Origin: Bacillota bacterium
GTDB lineage: Bacteria > Bacillota > Clostridia > Christensenellales > Aristaeellaceae
Assembly: GCA_023415715.1 (NCBI GenBank)
Contig: JAEZJP010000060.1
Span: forward strand, 1 to 5,203
Length of the DNA: 5,203 nt
Direction of reading: 5' to 3'
Shown here: positions 5,164 to 5,203 of the stretch, piece after piece
How the letters are laid out: the number at the start of each line of letters is the position of its first letter
Numbering within the stretch: the first letter of the stretch is position 1
Notes under the pieces: model-generated
Told to the model about the DNA's origin: nothing
The model's input: the letters and a program-made list of their open reading frames with translations, nothing else
Databases searched by the model: none
Made by a program: the position numbers and the translations under genes

Positions 5164-5203
5164 ATGGCATTCCTGGATTCCTTGAATATCAGCGGTTCAG
5201 GCT
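5164..5203 (+). CDS. flgC: Flagellar basal-body rod protein FlgC (5' end only)
   Basis: Only 13 codons are present, reading MAFLDSLNISGSG, the usual FlgC opening (a short helix before the flg_bb_rod motif, with the conserved SGSGL-type run). The ATG lies 2 nt after the flgB stop codon. GGAAGGG (5146-5152), inside the end of flgB, can serve as its ribosome binding site, so the two are probably translationally coupled. FlgC is another proximal rod subunit and directly follows flgB in most flagellar operons. The gene runs off the right edge of the window. Confidence 0.93.
   Translation, partial: MAFLDSLNISGSG

Overview
The window looks like a chromosomal segment of a motile, Gram-positive, Clostridia-type bacterium. 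The signs are strong AGGAGG-type ribosome binding sites 5-7 nt before starts, sigma-A promoters with TGn extended -10 boxes, and a flgB-flgC flagellar operon start preceded by a cyclic di-GMP class I (GEMM-I) riboswitch, an arrangement known from Clostridioides difficile. The species cannot be named from the sequence.

Bases 1-3050: a tight three-gene operon on the minus strand. In transcription order it encodes a xylose-isomerase-like TIM-barrel protein (2921-2079), a Gfo/Idh/MocA NAD(P)-dependent oxidoreductase (2066-1008) and a second TIM-barrel protein (989-120). Gaps are 12 and 18 nt. A promoter at 3047-3019 carries an operator-like palindrome in its spacer, and a bidirectional hairpin terminator lies at 57-105. 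Two isomerase/epimerase-type barrels with a sugar or cyclitol dehydrogenase suggest conversion of a sugar, cyclitol or 3-keto-sugar; the substrate is unknown. The first ~75 bases may hold the end of a convergent membrane-protein gene.

Bases 3050-4192: a divergent gene on the plus strand for a HAD-superfamily phosphatase-like protein, with its own extended -10 promoter and a rho-independent terminator.

Bases 4193-4771: a long gene-free, mostly AT-rich regulatory region. A sigma-A promoter (4445-4472) reads rightward into a leader of about 290 nt, which contains hairpins, then a GEMM-I aptamer (about 4605-4684), then the ribosome binding site of flgB. Back to back with it, on the minus strand, is a near-perfect motility sigma-factor (SigD/FliA) promoter, TAAA-N15-GCCGATAT (4404-4378). 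It points away from the flagellar operon to no recognisable gene.

Bases 4772-5203: flgB (rod protein, GTG start) and the first 13 codons of flgC, which begin a flagellar basal-body operon running off the right edge. The likely logic is that sigma-A transcribes the early flagellar operon, c-di-GMP adjusts its expression through the leader, and the late motility sigma factor fires the outward promoter. What that outward transcript does is the main open question.
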